The notes beneath the pieces are model-generated. The model was not told the origin of the DNA and did not search any database. It saw only the letters and a program-made list of their open reading frames with translations. A DNA stretch of 64,000 nucleotides from Cloeon dipterum (lineage: Eukaryota > Arthropoda > Insecta > Ephemeroptera > Baetidae): positions 34,803,681 to 34,867,680 of the forward strand of contig NC_088786.1 of NCBI RefSeq assembly GCF_949628265.1, in the 5' to 3' direction. The translations under genes and the position numbers were made by a program. This document shows, one piece after another, positions 1-11,764 of the stretch. Every line of letters starts with the position of its first letter. Positions within the stretch are counted from its first letter, which is position 1.

Positions 1-644
1 TTTCAAAACAGGTGGGGATTTAATTGTTTGGAATTGAGGAGCTGATTTTCGTATGATACAAACGTCTAAAAGATTTTTTTGGCCAATCACACGTAACTTA
101 CAAATATGTTTAATTTACTTTTACGGTCCTATTCCTGCGTCAGAATAATTTTGATTTTGACACAAAGGAAAAGCCTCGCAGTCCAGTTGCAAAGTTGGTC
201 TCGGCTCTCGGTCAGTCAGTCGGACTTAGGACTACGACCGCCTTAGCGCTGCAAATTAAAACTGAAACATGTGATTTTGATTTGGTCATGTTGCCAACAT
301 AATAAAATAAAATAATGGTAAAACATTTTTATTACGAGTGCTTTTTTATTTTTACATCAACCTTCTACCTAAGAATCATGTCATTTTTAAATATATTTTA
401 CATTAAAAATAATATCTATATTTTGATTCAGAGAGAAAAATTATAAATAATAAAATTCCAAATTATTAAAGTTTTGTTTATAGCCCTGCAATTTTGCTGA
501 CAAGCCGTAACAACTATTGGTTACGCCCACTTACAGCGAGGTGAAGGTGTGCTTCACGTGTGATTTGAGTGGTTTGCATTAAATTTGTCGACGTTATTTA
601 TTATTCTCCATTTAATCACCCAATCGGCTAATAAGTGTCTGAAA
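1..644. other. Upstream region of FARSB
   Basis: I see no coding exon here. The stretch is AT-rich, with a moderately GC-richer patch near 180-245 and another near 490-600, just before the FARSB start. A run of AATAAA-like words near 300-315 could be the poly(A) region of an upstream gene on the + strand, but no reading frame supports this. The promoter and 5' untranslated region of FARSB should lie in the last few hundred bases. No TATA box could be assigned. Confidence 0.4.
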
Positions 645-3600
645 ATGCCGACCGTCGGCGTCAAGCGTGATCTTCTGTTTGAGGCCTTGGGCAGAACGTA
701 CAGTAAGAAATTTTTTCGAGCATGATGAAATAACCTTTAAACCTTTAAAATCCTTTTATTACATCTTTTTATACAAAAAATTTACATTCATATATTTAAA
801 ATGTTTAAATTTTCAGCGGATGAGGAATTCAACGACTTGTGCTTTGAATTCGGGCTGGAGCTCGACGAAGTTGTAAGTTAAAAAATTATTTTTGTTTATT
901 TTTAGCAATAATCCTGTATGATTTTTATTTTACTCCAGACTACTGAAAAGCAGATGATTTCTAAAGAGCAAGGAGAAGGAAAGTCGGAAGGAGCGTCTGA
1001 AGAAGTCATTTACCGCATTGACATCCCAGCCAACAGATATGACCTTTTGTGTTTGGAGGGACTTGTTCTTGGGTTGAAAGTCTTCCACGGAAAGTATGCG
1101 TGACGGTTTTAAATGAATTTCAAACCAATTTAATGCATGATATTTAGGATGGAAATGCCCCGGTTCAAAACTACGAAGCCCAAAAAATTGGAAAAGCTGA
1201 TAATCAAACCAAACGTAAGCTGGAAAGTAGTATTATTTAAGTACAAACTCTATAGTATTATTTTAAATATTTCAGACGGCTCTAATTAGACCACATGCTG
1301 CTGCTGCAATCTTGAGAGGAGTGTCCCTCAACAAGGCTTCCTACAACAGTTTCATCGATCTTCAGGACAAACTTCATCAGAACATTTGTAGAAAGCGAAC
1401 CTTGGTTGCAATTGGAACTCACGACTTGGACACCATTCAAGGACCTTTTGTTTACGATGCGCTGCCTCCAAAAGACATCAAGTTTGTTCCTTTGAATCAG
1501 GAGAAAGAGTACAATGCTGAACAACTGATGGAACTATATTCGGTTAGAAATAATTTTGGGGTTAGTCTTTTCACCACCATTAAATTAAATTCTAAATCTT
1601 TCAGACGCATGCTCAACTTAAAAACTACCTGCCAATCATCAGAGACAGTCCCGTCTATCCAGTAATTTTTGACAAGAATGGTGTGGTGTTGTCCATGCCT
1701 CCAATCATTAATGGCAACCACACTAAAATTTCCCCCGACACCAAAAACATCTTCATTGAAGTCACAGCCACGGACTTAACCAAGGTAAACTCCTTCTTCT
1801 TTTGTCTTGCCCACAAACTAACAGCAAATTTCAGGCCAAGGTTGTTTTGGACACCCTTGTTTGCATGTTCAGCCAATACTGTTCGAAGCCTTACGAGGTT
1901 GAACTCTGCGAGGTAGTTTACCCAGATGGCAAAACCATGATTTCTCCTGAGCTAGCCTACAGAACTGAAACCATCGATGCTGACAAAGCCAACACATACA
2001 TAGGATTGAAGTAAGGGATTGTGTTTAAATTAGAGCGTCCATCGCGATTATTTTTTTGGTTTGGCCCAGTCCCAGGAAAATGTTTTAATTTTTTTCAGGA
2101 AAGCTCAACCGATAGAATAACTTCCCAGGAAATCCCGACTTGCTCGTCATCCCGTGCAAATATCCCAAAAATTTTAATGTTGAGGGAAATGTGTCAAATT
2201 TTATTTTTGAATTTAAAATAATCATCTTTATCTTGTTTCCCTTCTCTTGTGCATGTTATCAAATTTTACCATGGGAGCAGTTCAGGCAAATTTGGACATT
2301 TGGAGGTCGATTGGACATTGGCCAGGATTTTTGGCGTTGAAATATTTACATGCCACTTAAATTTGCTTAACAAATTACTGCTTGTTAATTTCTGGTTAAA
2401 TTCCAAGTTCGAAGCTCAGAAATGGGAGCGTTCCCTATTTATTCGTCACCTCAAAAATTCTGTGAATGAAAGGTGGATTGTAACTCTTGACTGTGTTCCT
2501 CATTCCCAAGCTTCAAACCTGGAATTTCTACATCTATTAAGAAGTATTTCAAGTAAATATTAATGTCACCAGTGTCATGTAAAAATTTAAACGCCTAAAA
2601 ATCCCATCAGATTGACCTCCATATTTTGTATTCGCCTGGAACTGCTCTCTGGGATACCTGTCCCGAAAAAAATACCCGATTCTCACATGAAAGGTCAGGA
2701 ACCAAATTTCCTGGGTATTCCCGGGTACCTAAAAATTTCCCGATATCGATGGTCGCTCTAATTTAAATTGCCTTGTCGCTGATCTATATCACTTAATAAT
2801 TGCTCCTCAGGGAATCGCCTGAGAGCATCGCCAAACTTTTGAGTAAGATGTGCTTGGGAACAAAGGCAAAGAGTGGCAAAATAGATGTGGAAATTCCTCC
2901 CACAAGGCACGACATTATTCACGCGTGCGACATTTTCGAAGATGTTGGGATCGCCTATGGATACAACAATATTCCAAAGACCCTGCCCACCGCCGCAACA
3001 ATTTCGCAGCAGTTTCCTTTGAACAAACTGTCTGACCAACTGAGGGGCGAAGTCGCTCAGGCTGGATTCACCGAAGCCCTCACCTTCTCATTGGTATTTT
3101 TCAAATAAATATTGCATCTGCGGTGAAATAATTTTTCAAATTTTAGTGCTCCATCGATGACATTTCAAGCAAACTGTCACTGAATATAGAAAAGCTGTCT
3201 GCGGTGCACATTTCGAACCCAAAAACCCTTGAGTTCCAAGTGGCTCGCACCACTTTGTTGCCGGGTCTGCTGAAGACGATCGCCGCAAACCGCAACATGC
3301 CTCTGCCCATTAAGGTGTTTGAGGTGTCTGACGTCATCTTCAAGGACTTATCCACTGGTCTGAGCAAATATAAATATTTCCCAAAATTAAACTCTAATCA
3401 TTTCAATTGGAAAATAGAGGTTGGAGCGAGAAACGAACGACGCATGTGCGCTGTCTACTATGACAAAACCTCTGGCTTTGAGGTTGTGCATGGCCTGCTG
3501 GACCGCGTAATGCAGCTTCTCCAAGTGCCTTTCAAAACCGATGGCACTGGCTACCACCTGGAGCACGCTGAAGGTTGGTTTGTCCTTATGCATTTTACTG

Positions 3601-3777
3601 GAATAATTAATGTCTATTTTCCCAGATCCTACTTTCTTCCCTAAAAGATGTGCAAATGTCATTTTTGATGGCAAGGTTATTGGAAAAATTGGCGTGTTGC
3701 ACCCAGAAGTCATCACAAAGTTTGAACTGACCATGCCTTGTTCTGCTGTTGAAATCAACATTGAACCTTTCTTATAA
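645..3777 (+). CDS. FARSB: Phenylalanine--tRNA ligase beta subunit, cytosolic (11 coding exons)
   Basis: This is the beta subunit of cytosolic alpha2-beta2 phenylalanyl-tRNA synthetase, which charges tRNA-Phe. The alpha subunit holds the active site; beta supplies tRNA-binding and B3/B4 editing domains. Exons: 645-702, 817-872, 939-1093, 1148-1214, 1276-1542, 1605-1784, 1835-2010, 2811-3093, 3147-3357, 3418-3573, 3626-3777. All introns are GT..AG and the joined frame is 586 codons plus TAA (human about 589). The start [19 protein letters not shown] matches the family N-terminus. Other near-identical blocks are [23 protein letters not shown] followed by [10 protein letters not shown] (about residues 135-155), [13 protein letters not shown] (about 228), [14 protein letters not shown] (B5 region, about 345), VHISNPKT and [17 protein letters not shown] (about 440-465), and the C-terminus [18 protein letters not shown]. 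Intron 7 is about 800 nt because of a transposon; the other introns are 50-114 nt. Intron 9 (60 nt) is stop-free and a multiple of three. The identification is firm; individual boundaries rest on splice sites and family alignment. Confidence 0.97.
2031..2760. mobile_element. Non-autonomous hAT-like DNA transposon in FARSB intron 7
   Basis: The element has 14-bp terminal inverted repeats, TAGAGCG(T/A)CCATCG, with one mismatch between ends. It is flanked by an 8-bp direct repeat, GTTTAAAT at 2023-2030 and ATTTAAAT at 2761-2768, with one mismatch. The 8-bp duplication of form nTnnnnAn and an end starting YARNG are hallmarks of the hAT superfamily. Removing the element and one duplication leaves a 62-nt intron, like its neighbours. 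No transposase is recognisable inside; the longest frame (2249-2563) has no family resemblance. Strand is arbitrary. Confidence 0.82.
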
Positions 3778-3801
3778 TGTTATTCATTTTACTGCAACAC
3801 C

Positions 3802-3807
3802 AATAAA
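3802..3807 (+). terminator. Poly(A) signal of FARSB
   Basis: A canonical AATAAA lies 25 nt after the FARSB stop, followed by a T-rich run at about 3811-3820. This implies an unusually short 3' untranslated region of roughly 45 nt. More AATAAA words occur further on (for example near 4115), so longer alternative ends are possible. Confidence 0.7.
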
Positions 3808-4835
3808 AATGTTTTTTTTCTGAATATTTAAACCACGTTCTTTAATTAAAAAATAATACCCTCTCCCTGCAAACAGTAATTATGTTGGCAAAACTATTAT
3901 GACTATGAATATTAAAAATTTAAATGGTTGAGAAATGTTTAAATCATCGTTTTAGGATTACTTTAATGTATTTTCTTCATAATAAAATGTTCACATGACG
4001 ATTAATAAATTATTTTATGTCTGTTAAGAAAATCAAATTTTATCGACGTTATTGTTGTAATTTACATAATTTAAATTAAACTTATTTTAGCTATGTACTT
4101 GAGAATTTCACAATAAATACGGTATTTTCGTGTGTTAAAGTTAAGGCCAGCTTAAGTTTCCCTAATATAGTTTCTTGCGCGGTCAAAAGGTCGTGGGAAA
4201 AGACACAGGAGCGCGACATCTCGTGTCAAAGTGGGATCAACGGCACGGAGCTTGCTGCAGAAGAGTGCGACGCATCGCGGACCCTCGCCCTCTCGCGATC
4301 TTTGCGCGAACCATGTGACTCGGGCTGCTTGCCCATAGTTTACAGTTTTCCATTCAATATGGCTTGTAGAGAGCAGCACAAACATTGATATTTTGGAAAG
4401 CTTTGCCAAATTTAGCTAGTTAACTTTTGCAAGTCAACTGCGCTTTCATGTAATTCCGTGGTGACCGTTCGACCGGCAGAAAATTCGATTTGCCATTAAG
4501 GATGCATCAGTGGAGCCCTGTCTGATTTTTTGAGCGGTTCAGCAGACGAGAAAGTGAATTTATAAGTGTAGGTCACGCATAGCTATGCCTTGTTTTTATT
4601 TTCATCTAAACAGCGCACCTATGAGCGCTTTAAATGACCGAATTTAGTTACGATTTGCACGTTGAGAGAAACCACGACTATCCTTCAGACTGAGTGTGCA
4701 TTCGTTTCCGAATGTGTCTGTTTTTGTGATTGTTTTGACGGCTACTTGGAGCCTTTTAATGTGACTGAAGTGCAGTGCGTATCGTCGCTGTTCACACGGT
4801 TTGACTCATACACTCGAATGCATTTGCAGGCGAGC
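3808..4835. other. FARSB-WAPL intergenic region and WAPL 5' leader
   Basis: AT-rich DNA to about 4140 is followed by a GC-richer block (about 4150-4620) that likely holds the WAPL promoter and first, non-coding exon. A good 3' splice site (TTTGCAG, ending at 4829) lies 6 nt before the WAPL ATG, which suggests a spliced 5' leader. I could not fix the matching donor. A frame on the - strand at 4152-4409 shows no family features and is probably chance. Confidence 0.45.
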
Positions 4836-7800
4836 ATGTCGAGCAAGTACAAATTCTACACGGGCCGAGGCCGCGGGTCATCGAGAGGTAAGCCAGTGCC
4901 CACAACAAACATCACCTTCGGCAACAACGTCCTCGAGATCCAGAACAACAAAAGACCCACGGCAGCCAAATCTGCCGGCACCGTCGGTCGCTGGGGAATC
5001 ACGTCCTTCACGTCACTTCGCAGCGTTAGTTCGAATGGTAAATTTTACATATTGGTGCATTATTTGCGTGCTAATATCAATTTATAAAAATGTGGAAGGT
5101 TCCGAGAGCGTTGCTTCAGAGGCGACAAACAAGAGGAAAGTAGCAGAGTATCCTCCTGCCGGAGCAGCATCGCCATATCCAAGTGTGGCGCCGAAAGCAG
5201 CTTACCGACCACGAAAGTTTTTCAAAAGCAGGAACGCGGACAAGGAAGGCGAATCTCAGACAAGCACGCCTGCGGTCTATGGAGGGCCAAACAATGCCAG
5301 AAACACTGTCAATCAGTATCAGCCCACACCCAGGCCCCAACCAATACCTGACAAACCAAGAATCAGGTTGGTTTTAAATTTTTGGAGTTAACTGGTTTTG
5401 TTAACTGTGATTCTAACGCAGTGATGCTTCGGTTGAGTCCAACCTATCCAGCGAGGCGAAACCGCCAATAAAGCTCAGGATATTCACAACCAAAGGTACA
5501 TCACAAATCGTCAGTGGAACTGAGGAGAGCGGAGACGAGTCAAACGATGCTTCCTCGCCTGTGCATGACCAAGATGATGAGGATGAGGAGATGGTAAGAT
5601 TTTAATGTCCTCCTGCGCATTTTGAATTTTAGAAGAAAACATAATGTAATTAATGTATTAATTCAGGCACAGGATGATGAGGAGGACAAGTGTTCCTTTC
5701 GTGCCCAAGCTGAAGATCAAAATCCGCCTGCCGCCCAGGAGGTACCCGACGAGATTGAGATGGCAATGAGCCGCATCCACGAAGTTGCTGAGCAGAGGGA
5801 GGCCGCCAACGGCCAGAACTTCCAGCAGATCGAGGCCAGCGACAAAGCGACGCTGGAGGAAGCGGACGCGCTGCTGAGCAACACCTTCGTTGACTACTCC
5901 ACTACAGAGAAGCTGCTGATCGACCCGAAGCAAATCCTGCCAACGCCGACGTCGTCTTCAAAGAACATCGCCAACGACTGGTACTCTGACAATGAGGAGG
6001 AGGAGGAGAACTCGACGCCCATGCCAGTGCCAGACGTGGCTCCGCAAGTGCCTATGCAGTCAGCCGCGCCGGTGGAAATCGCACAACCCACTGAGCCAGA
6101 GGAGTTGCACGAGGAGCACTACTCGCAGCCGGAAGTTCACAACGCGGAGAAGAAGGGCAGCATCTTCAAGAGCAGGAGGCTCTTGAGCAGCGGACCAAAG
6201 AAGAGACTCTTTGCCCTCTATAAGCACAAGTGGAGTGACGACAAGGAGGAGAAGGAAAAGGCAGCCCTGGCCGCCACAACGTCGCAAGCCACCAGCGAGA
6301 ACAAGCTGGACGCCTCTGTGTTTGACGAAGACTTTGGCGAGACGCCCGTCCTCACCAGGACGGTTAAGCGAGTCGCGGACACGAGTGGCGACAACGAGGA
6401 AATCACGGGTTTCCGGTGCAACAAAGCTGCCAGAGAGGTAAACTATACTAAACTAATGAGGCGCTAAAAATAGTTTTGACTTGACATTGCGTTGAATAGG
6501 GTTCTCACTTTCAAATTCAATATAAATAGGAGAAGTCACTAGCAACGTGGCTAAAGCTTATCAAATTTCCTTAAACAATTAAGGCAAGTGGTGAGCATTT
6601 TCTGCCTTCTGAAAACCGCGATATATTTTGCTTTAATTGTAATTTTCCTCACATTTCACAAACATTAATTTAAGTCATACAAGGAAACATATTTTAGCCT
6701 TGTTATTAAATAAATGGTGTGAACAGGATTTTTTAAGTGAAATTAAAAATATGCATGTTAATTTTCATACCAAAATGTCAAGTAAGTGCGGGCTGGATGC
6801 CAGCATTTCAGAAATGCCTAGCGTTTCAATAAAAAGATCCCAGTGTGAAGTTAATAAAATGAGGTGGTGTATTCTTGGATTGAGCTTCTTAGCCAGGGTA
6901 ATTGTTATTGGGACTCTTACGCAATTAGGGGGTCGCCCAACTAAGAATAGAAACCGATTCCCATTTGCCTATTTTTCACAGTGGTCAAACTATAATTTTC
7001 AACATTGCTTTCAGTACTACACTGTTGTGCGGGATGTGAAAAATGCTCACCAAATTCAAGAGACTGGAGAATTCTACGTGTTTAACGACGACGTCGACTA
7101 CATTTTGGACTCTCTGGCGGACAACAACCCCATCGCGACCAGGTGTTTGTCGGCCATCTCGCTCGCTTCCAAGTGCATGATCCCCGCGTTCCGCATGCAT
7201 CTGCGGGCGCACAACGTGGTGGCCAAGTTCTTCAGCGCGCTGCACGACGCAACCTCCGATCCGGTAAGTTTTCCAGCTTGTCCGATGCACAATGTGGAAA
7301 TTTACGCCTCTCGTCGCTGCCCGCAGAGTCTCGCCTTGTGCACGGCCACAGTCATGTTCGCCATGAGCCAGGATCAGTTGGCCATGGACCTGGAGAGGTC
7401 CAGCTTGGAGCTGATGCTCAATTTGCTGGACACGGATGCCAACTACGCCAACGCCTTGGACGCGCTGGTGCAGGAGGGCATAAGTTGCTCGCAGCTGGAG
7501 AAGAACAAGCAGAAGGTCAGAGAGGTGTGCGAGGACATCAAAAGCAAGGGCCACGCCAAGCATCTCAATCTGGACAACATCACGGTAATTTATTAATTCA
7601 ATCAAGTTGCTTGCCGGAATCATTTCACTCTTTGTTTGCAGGTTGGAAACTTGGCCATGGAAACTTTGCTGAGCCTCACTTCCAGAAGGGCCGGCGAGTG
7701 GTTCAAAGAGGAGCTGAGGGACCTCGGTGGACTGGAGCACATTGTCAAAACCGTGTCTGCCTGTTGCCACGCGCTCTCAGCGAGAGAGCCCACGATCTGG

Positions 7801-9175
7801 AGCGAGTCTGACCTGGCCAAGATGAAGAAGGCTGACCGGTGTCTCAGGGTTTTGTTCAATGTACGTTCAATTTCTTGACAATCTCTTCCAAACTGACTCT
7901 TTAATTTGTACTTCAGCTGACAAGCAAGAACCTGGACAACCAACTCTACCTGCTCACCTATGAAGGTGGCCAAATTATTCCTATATTGCTCAAGCTGCTG
8001 AATTTGTGTCTGCTTGAAATTCCTCTCAATCCTATATCCACCGATAAGGAGAGCCTGTCGACCACCGTTCGAGAGACACTGCTCTCCGTAACTAAATTCC
8101 TAGTTGATCTCACTCACAATTCTGACGGCAAAGGTAATAAAATTGGCTCGTCTGCTAATTAAAATGAGCTCTAAATTTACCACGGATTGTAGCCCTTGGC
8201 AGCCAAATGCTTGGCGAGCAGCCATGCATCGTGGACATGTGTTTGACTTGTGTTCTGCGACTTCCGCACTACTACCCAGAGGAGAAGCAGTTTGACGTCA
8301 TGGTTGTGGTAGGTCCAAGCAAGCACAGATAATGATGAAAGATGAGTACTCATTGCCAATTTTGACCAGGGTCTTTGTATGCTCATCAACATGGCGGAAG
8401 CACCCGTGATCAACCGAGAGCTGATCATGAATTCTGTGACGCCACCAGACTTTGAAAAGCCTTACTTGCGTAATTAAATTAATTTTTTGCAGTCCTTAAA
8501 TTTTTTCTAATCGTTTCGATTGCAGCGCCTCAAACTGCTATTGACGCCCTCATTGAGCTCTTCATGAAAAATGAAGCTATTGCCAAGATCGAGGAGGCAA
8601 ACACAGACACAATCCTTGACTCCAAGAAAGAGGAGATCATTCCTAAGGAGGAGCAGGCCACCAAAACGCCAGACGAAATTTTCAACGACATCGTTGAGAA
8701 ACGTAAGCGTGTTTATCTTTTATTTTTGTGATTTAGTTACTAATTGATTTTTAAATTTGTGCAGTGCTTCAAAAGGCTGGCAGGAACATGGAATGCAATT
8801 TGATCCAAGCGTACATTTCCATGCTGATAACTTACCTGGTTATGGATAATAAGGTACAGATCGAAAGCTGCCGAGTTATTAAAATAGTCCTGACGCAACC
8901 TTTGTTTTTCAGAACTACGAGTTCCTTGTTCGGGAGAAACTGCCAGAGAAAAACTTCCAGTCCATGCTTAAAGTTCTCAAGAAGTTTGTCAACTTCATGG
9001 TCCTAACTATCTCGGTGAGTAAATGATAATTTTAGAGTGAGTATTTTTGACCAAATTTCCTGCTCTCCAGACTGTCAGCAAGAGTCGCAGCATAGTTGAC
9101 ACTGAGAGACTGATAGAGTACCTGAAAACAATCGATAGAGACCACATAAAAGAGGAGGTGGAAGAGGCCTGCTGA
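4836..9175 (+). CDS. WAPL: Wings apart-like cohesin release factor (14 coding exons)
   Basis: Wapl acts in the nucleus with Pds5 to open the cohesin ring and release it from chromatin. Exons: 4836-5037, 5099-5366, 5422-5593, 5667-6437, 7015-7263, 7327-7584, 7642-7860, 7917-8133, 8193-8308, 8370-8469, 8526-8702, 8765-8853, 8913-9014, 9071-9175. The joined frame is 1014 codons plus TGA. Residues about 1-470 are low-complexity and charged. They include RPTAAKSAGTVGRWG and RKFFKSRN, which resemble insect Wapl N-termini, and FKSRRLLSSGPKKRLFALYK. Residues about 472-1014 are the conserved WAPL helical-repeat domain: YYTVVRDVKNAHQIQ, NPIATRCLSAISLASKC, AFRMHLRAH, NLAMETLLSLTSRRAGEWFK, EELRDLGGLEHIV, and the terminal RLIEYL. 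The FGF tripeptides of vertebrate WAPL are absent. In-frame ATGs at 4662 and 4818 lie before a 3' splice site, so 4836 is preferred. Intron 4 (577 nt) is long, and the frame stays open through its last 315 nt. Confidence 0.96.
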
Positions 9176-9660
9176 GACCTGCCTCCAGATGCCGAGGACT
9201 GCGGCCAAACCTAGTTTGGCCGTCTCTCGAGCATCTGCGTCGTCAGAATTGAATTCAGCTGTGCAGACGTGGACATGATTAGAGTGTGCCCAAAGTGAAC
9301 TCTAAAATGAACTCAAATTACCAGAAAGCTGCTCATGGAGTGAAATTCATTACCTATTATTATTACTAGTTGATTAATTAAGTTATTGCCATAGACTAGT
9401 GTATTTAAAAGTATTGATAAGCGATGCTAAAGTTGTACATATTATCAACTAAAATCGTAAGAGCTCATTCCACTCGGCAATCTATGTAATATTACATTGT
9501 ATTTTGCACAACTAGCGTTGCGAGAAAGTGTTTTAAGTTATCGTTTTTTCTACCAAATCGTTTTTTTTTGCTGAGCGTTGAGCCATCAATTTTGCCGGAT
9601 CAGGGCGCTTAGATGCTTTGTACATATATTCTCGTAATAAATTAATGGACACAAATTTTC
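9176..9660 (+). other. WAPL 3' untranslated region with poly(A) signal
   Basis: This AT-rich tail follows the TGA. A canonical AATAAA lies at 9636-9641, so cleavage probably occurs near 9655-9665. A short inverted repeat (CAAACCTAGTTTGG, about 9207-9220) lies near its start. There is no further open frame. Confidence 0.65.
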
Positions 9661-10336
9661 AAACCAATCGTTTGTTTTAATCTTAATAAAAATACCACCT
9701 TCATTGCACATTACGCTCTCCAGCCAGTGAATTTAAATTGTGAGGTTGCTTAGGTTATTTTGCGGTTAGTGGTTTGAATGATTTAAGGTGGGGCTCAAAA
9801 GACAAAAAAGAGTAATAAATTGAAGCCTAGTAGTGATTTTATTTTTAAAAAAGCGGAACACGTCCTTTTTTAATCATCATGATCACACTGATACATTAAA
9901 GTCATTGTTTATTTTTTCATGTAGGAAACTTACACAACAGCCTATTTAGACCTATTTTTAGTCAGCCAATGACTTTTATATCTTTATTAAAACTGACGTA
10001 TCAATCTGAGGAAATTATCATTTTGATTTCAAATGCTTATACTTTGTTCCTATACCAAGACAAGACAAAAAAAATATTGAAAATATATGAAATTCTAATT
10101 CTTGTGAAATATTGCGGAAAATGGGCAATTGAAGTGCTGTATGCCCCAAAAATTAGTAATTCTTAAAATTTGAGACTGTTCCTTCAATTTTTTAGCGTTA
10201 CAAACAATTCAGTCGGCACAATTTGATTTAATTCAACAATGTTGGTGTTTAATACTTACAATTAGCTTAATAAATCAATGAATAATGACTAAGACAAGAA
10301 GTCCACGTTCCACAAAGGGAAGATTTGAGATCAAAA
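9661..10336. other. Tail-to-tail spacer between WAPL and BABAM2
   Basis: This AT-rich stretch contains no gene. It probably holds the 3' untranslated region of BABAM2 on the - strand. Candidate poly(A) signals on that strand are ATTAAA at 10253-10248 (about 85 nt past the stop) and AATAAA at 9988-9983. The frame at 9969-10166 on + has no recognisable features. Confidence 0.5.
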
Positions 10337-11764
10337 TTACTTTGCCCTGATGGACTCGGCCTGGAAAGTTTTGACATACTCCAGAATGAAGGTTTTAGCC
10401 CTGTCAGCCATCTCGAAGTGCTGCCAGTCGGGACTGTAGGGGTAGTCTGAGCATTTCGAGGCGAACGGACGCTGCTTACAGGTGTGGTAGATGGACTGGA
10501 AGATGTAGATAGGTTTCTCGAAGGGGAAGGTAAGTGGCACGCAGCAGTGCACCAGGAAGGAGAAGTTGTTCCACTCGAGCAGGAAGGTGGACTTTGTGAA
10601 ATTTTTCGTGTCCGTTTCTATTAGTGCTCGTCCCATCAGGCCAACGAGAGAAGTCAGAAAATTTTTCCTGTGATTCACTCCACCTACCACCTGGCAAAAG
10701 GGTAAACAATCTTAGCTTCCATGTCATCAGGTTATCTTGAACAAACCATTCCAATTCTCCGGTCCAGCTGTTTCCTCAGCATTTCCACGTACTCTGGCAG
10801 CGTCTGCTTGCGGTCGGCCTGGATGTTTGGAAATTTGACGTCTTTTTCCTGTCCAAGGATGAGCTGCATTCTCGGAGACAGCACAAGCTTGGACGTCTGG
10901 CGATCGCCAACCAACGTAAACAGCACGCTGGCCAAAATTTCCCGCTGCCGTCTATCCAGGGGCGGTAGAAGAAGCTCAGGCACTTTGGACATGTCCACTG
11001 CGAGGCGGACCAGCAGGTTCACTTCATTGCCCGCCCGAATGATCAGTTCGATGTCACTCTCGGCTACCGTTTGCGACTCCAGCAGATTGATCACTTTGAA
11101 GGCAACAGATTGGTCTGTCATTTCTCTCAATGCGTTCAACTGGAAAATGAATTTTGTTGAATGGAACGATTCTTATTATAGCAAGAATTCATGTTCATAC
11201 TTGGTACTTTCTAAAGGCAAACAGGAGTTCCTCTACAACATTGGCCAAGGCTTCCTGATCGGTACTGTCCCAGTTGGCCAAACTGGGCAACAGCTTTTCT
11301 AGTGCCTCAGAGTCCATCGTTTTGAGAAAACTTCCATCTGATCTCTCATACTTTGTGTCTGTAGCCTACATAAATAATTCAATGCAATTAAGACATTCAA
11401 TACTGAGTATAAATCAATACTTACTCTGCAGAAAATAAATTGAGGTGGACTTTCTGGTTCTTGAGAGTCAAACAAAATGTACCAATGCAGGATGTCATTC
11501 ACGTAGGGAATTTCGAGAAGGAACCTTTCCGTTTTTTCGTTGCCACCCTCTTGGTTGTGACTACCACTAGGCAGCTTGGACGCTCTGATGTAGCCATTGA
11601 AGGTACCTGCTCGTTGCAATCAAAGGTTAACTCAGGGGTTATCCAGACTGAAAATATGTACCTGTTTTCCCTAGTGAAATGCAATAATCAGCAAATTGGT
11701 GTTTAACTTCTGCCATCGTCTCGGACGGCACAGGCATTTCCGATTCTTTGATAGGCTTCACCAT
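10337..11764 (-). CDS. BABAM2: BRISC and BRCA1-A complex subunit BRE/BRCC45 (5 exons)
   Basis: BABAM2 is a non-catalytic scaffold with UEV-like folds. It bridges BABAM1/MERIT40 to the BRCC36-Abraxas K63-deubiquitinase pair. Exons in transcript order on -: 11764-11662, 11606-11425, 11365-11201, 11139-10747, 10690-10337. All introns are GT..AG, 55-61 nt except one of 59-62 nt, and the frame is 398 codons plus TAA (human 383). Matches to the family: RFLLEIPYVNDILHWYILF then DSQEPESPPQFIF (about residues 58-92), SLANWDS and VVEELLFAFRKYQ (about 123-150), KLVLSPRMQLILG (about 233), TLPEYVEMLRKQLDRRIGMV (about 263-282), TKSTFLLEWNNFSFLVH (about 313-330), FQSIYHT (about 348), and YPYSPDWQHFEMADRAKTF (about 362-380). 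The start ATG is the first one opening into the conserved frame. Spacing to upstream sequence gives no hint of an operon. The first exon is the least conserved part and its start is the least certain. Confidence 0.94.

Noticed and set aside
300..320. AATAAA-rich run as the end of an upstream gene
   Set aside because: No reading frame or 3' exon before it supports a gene; AT-rich DNA produces such words by chance.
4152..4409. 85-aa frame on - upstream of WAPL
   Set aside because: No family features, lies in the probable WAPL promoter or leader, and no splice context supports it.
6985..7770. 261-aa frame on - opposite WAPL
   Set aside because: It is an antisense shadow of conserved WAPL exons 5-7; the + strand alignment to WAPL is unambiguous.
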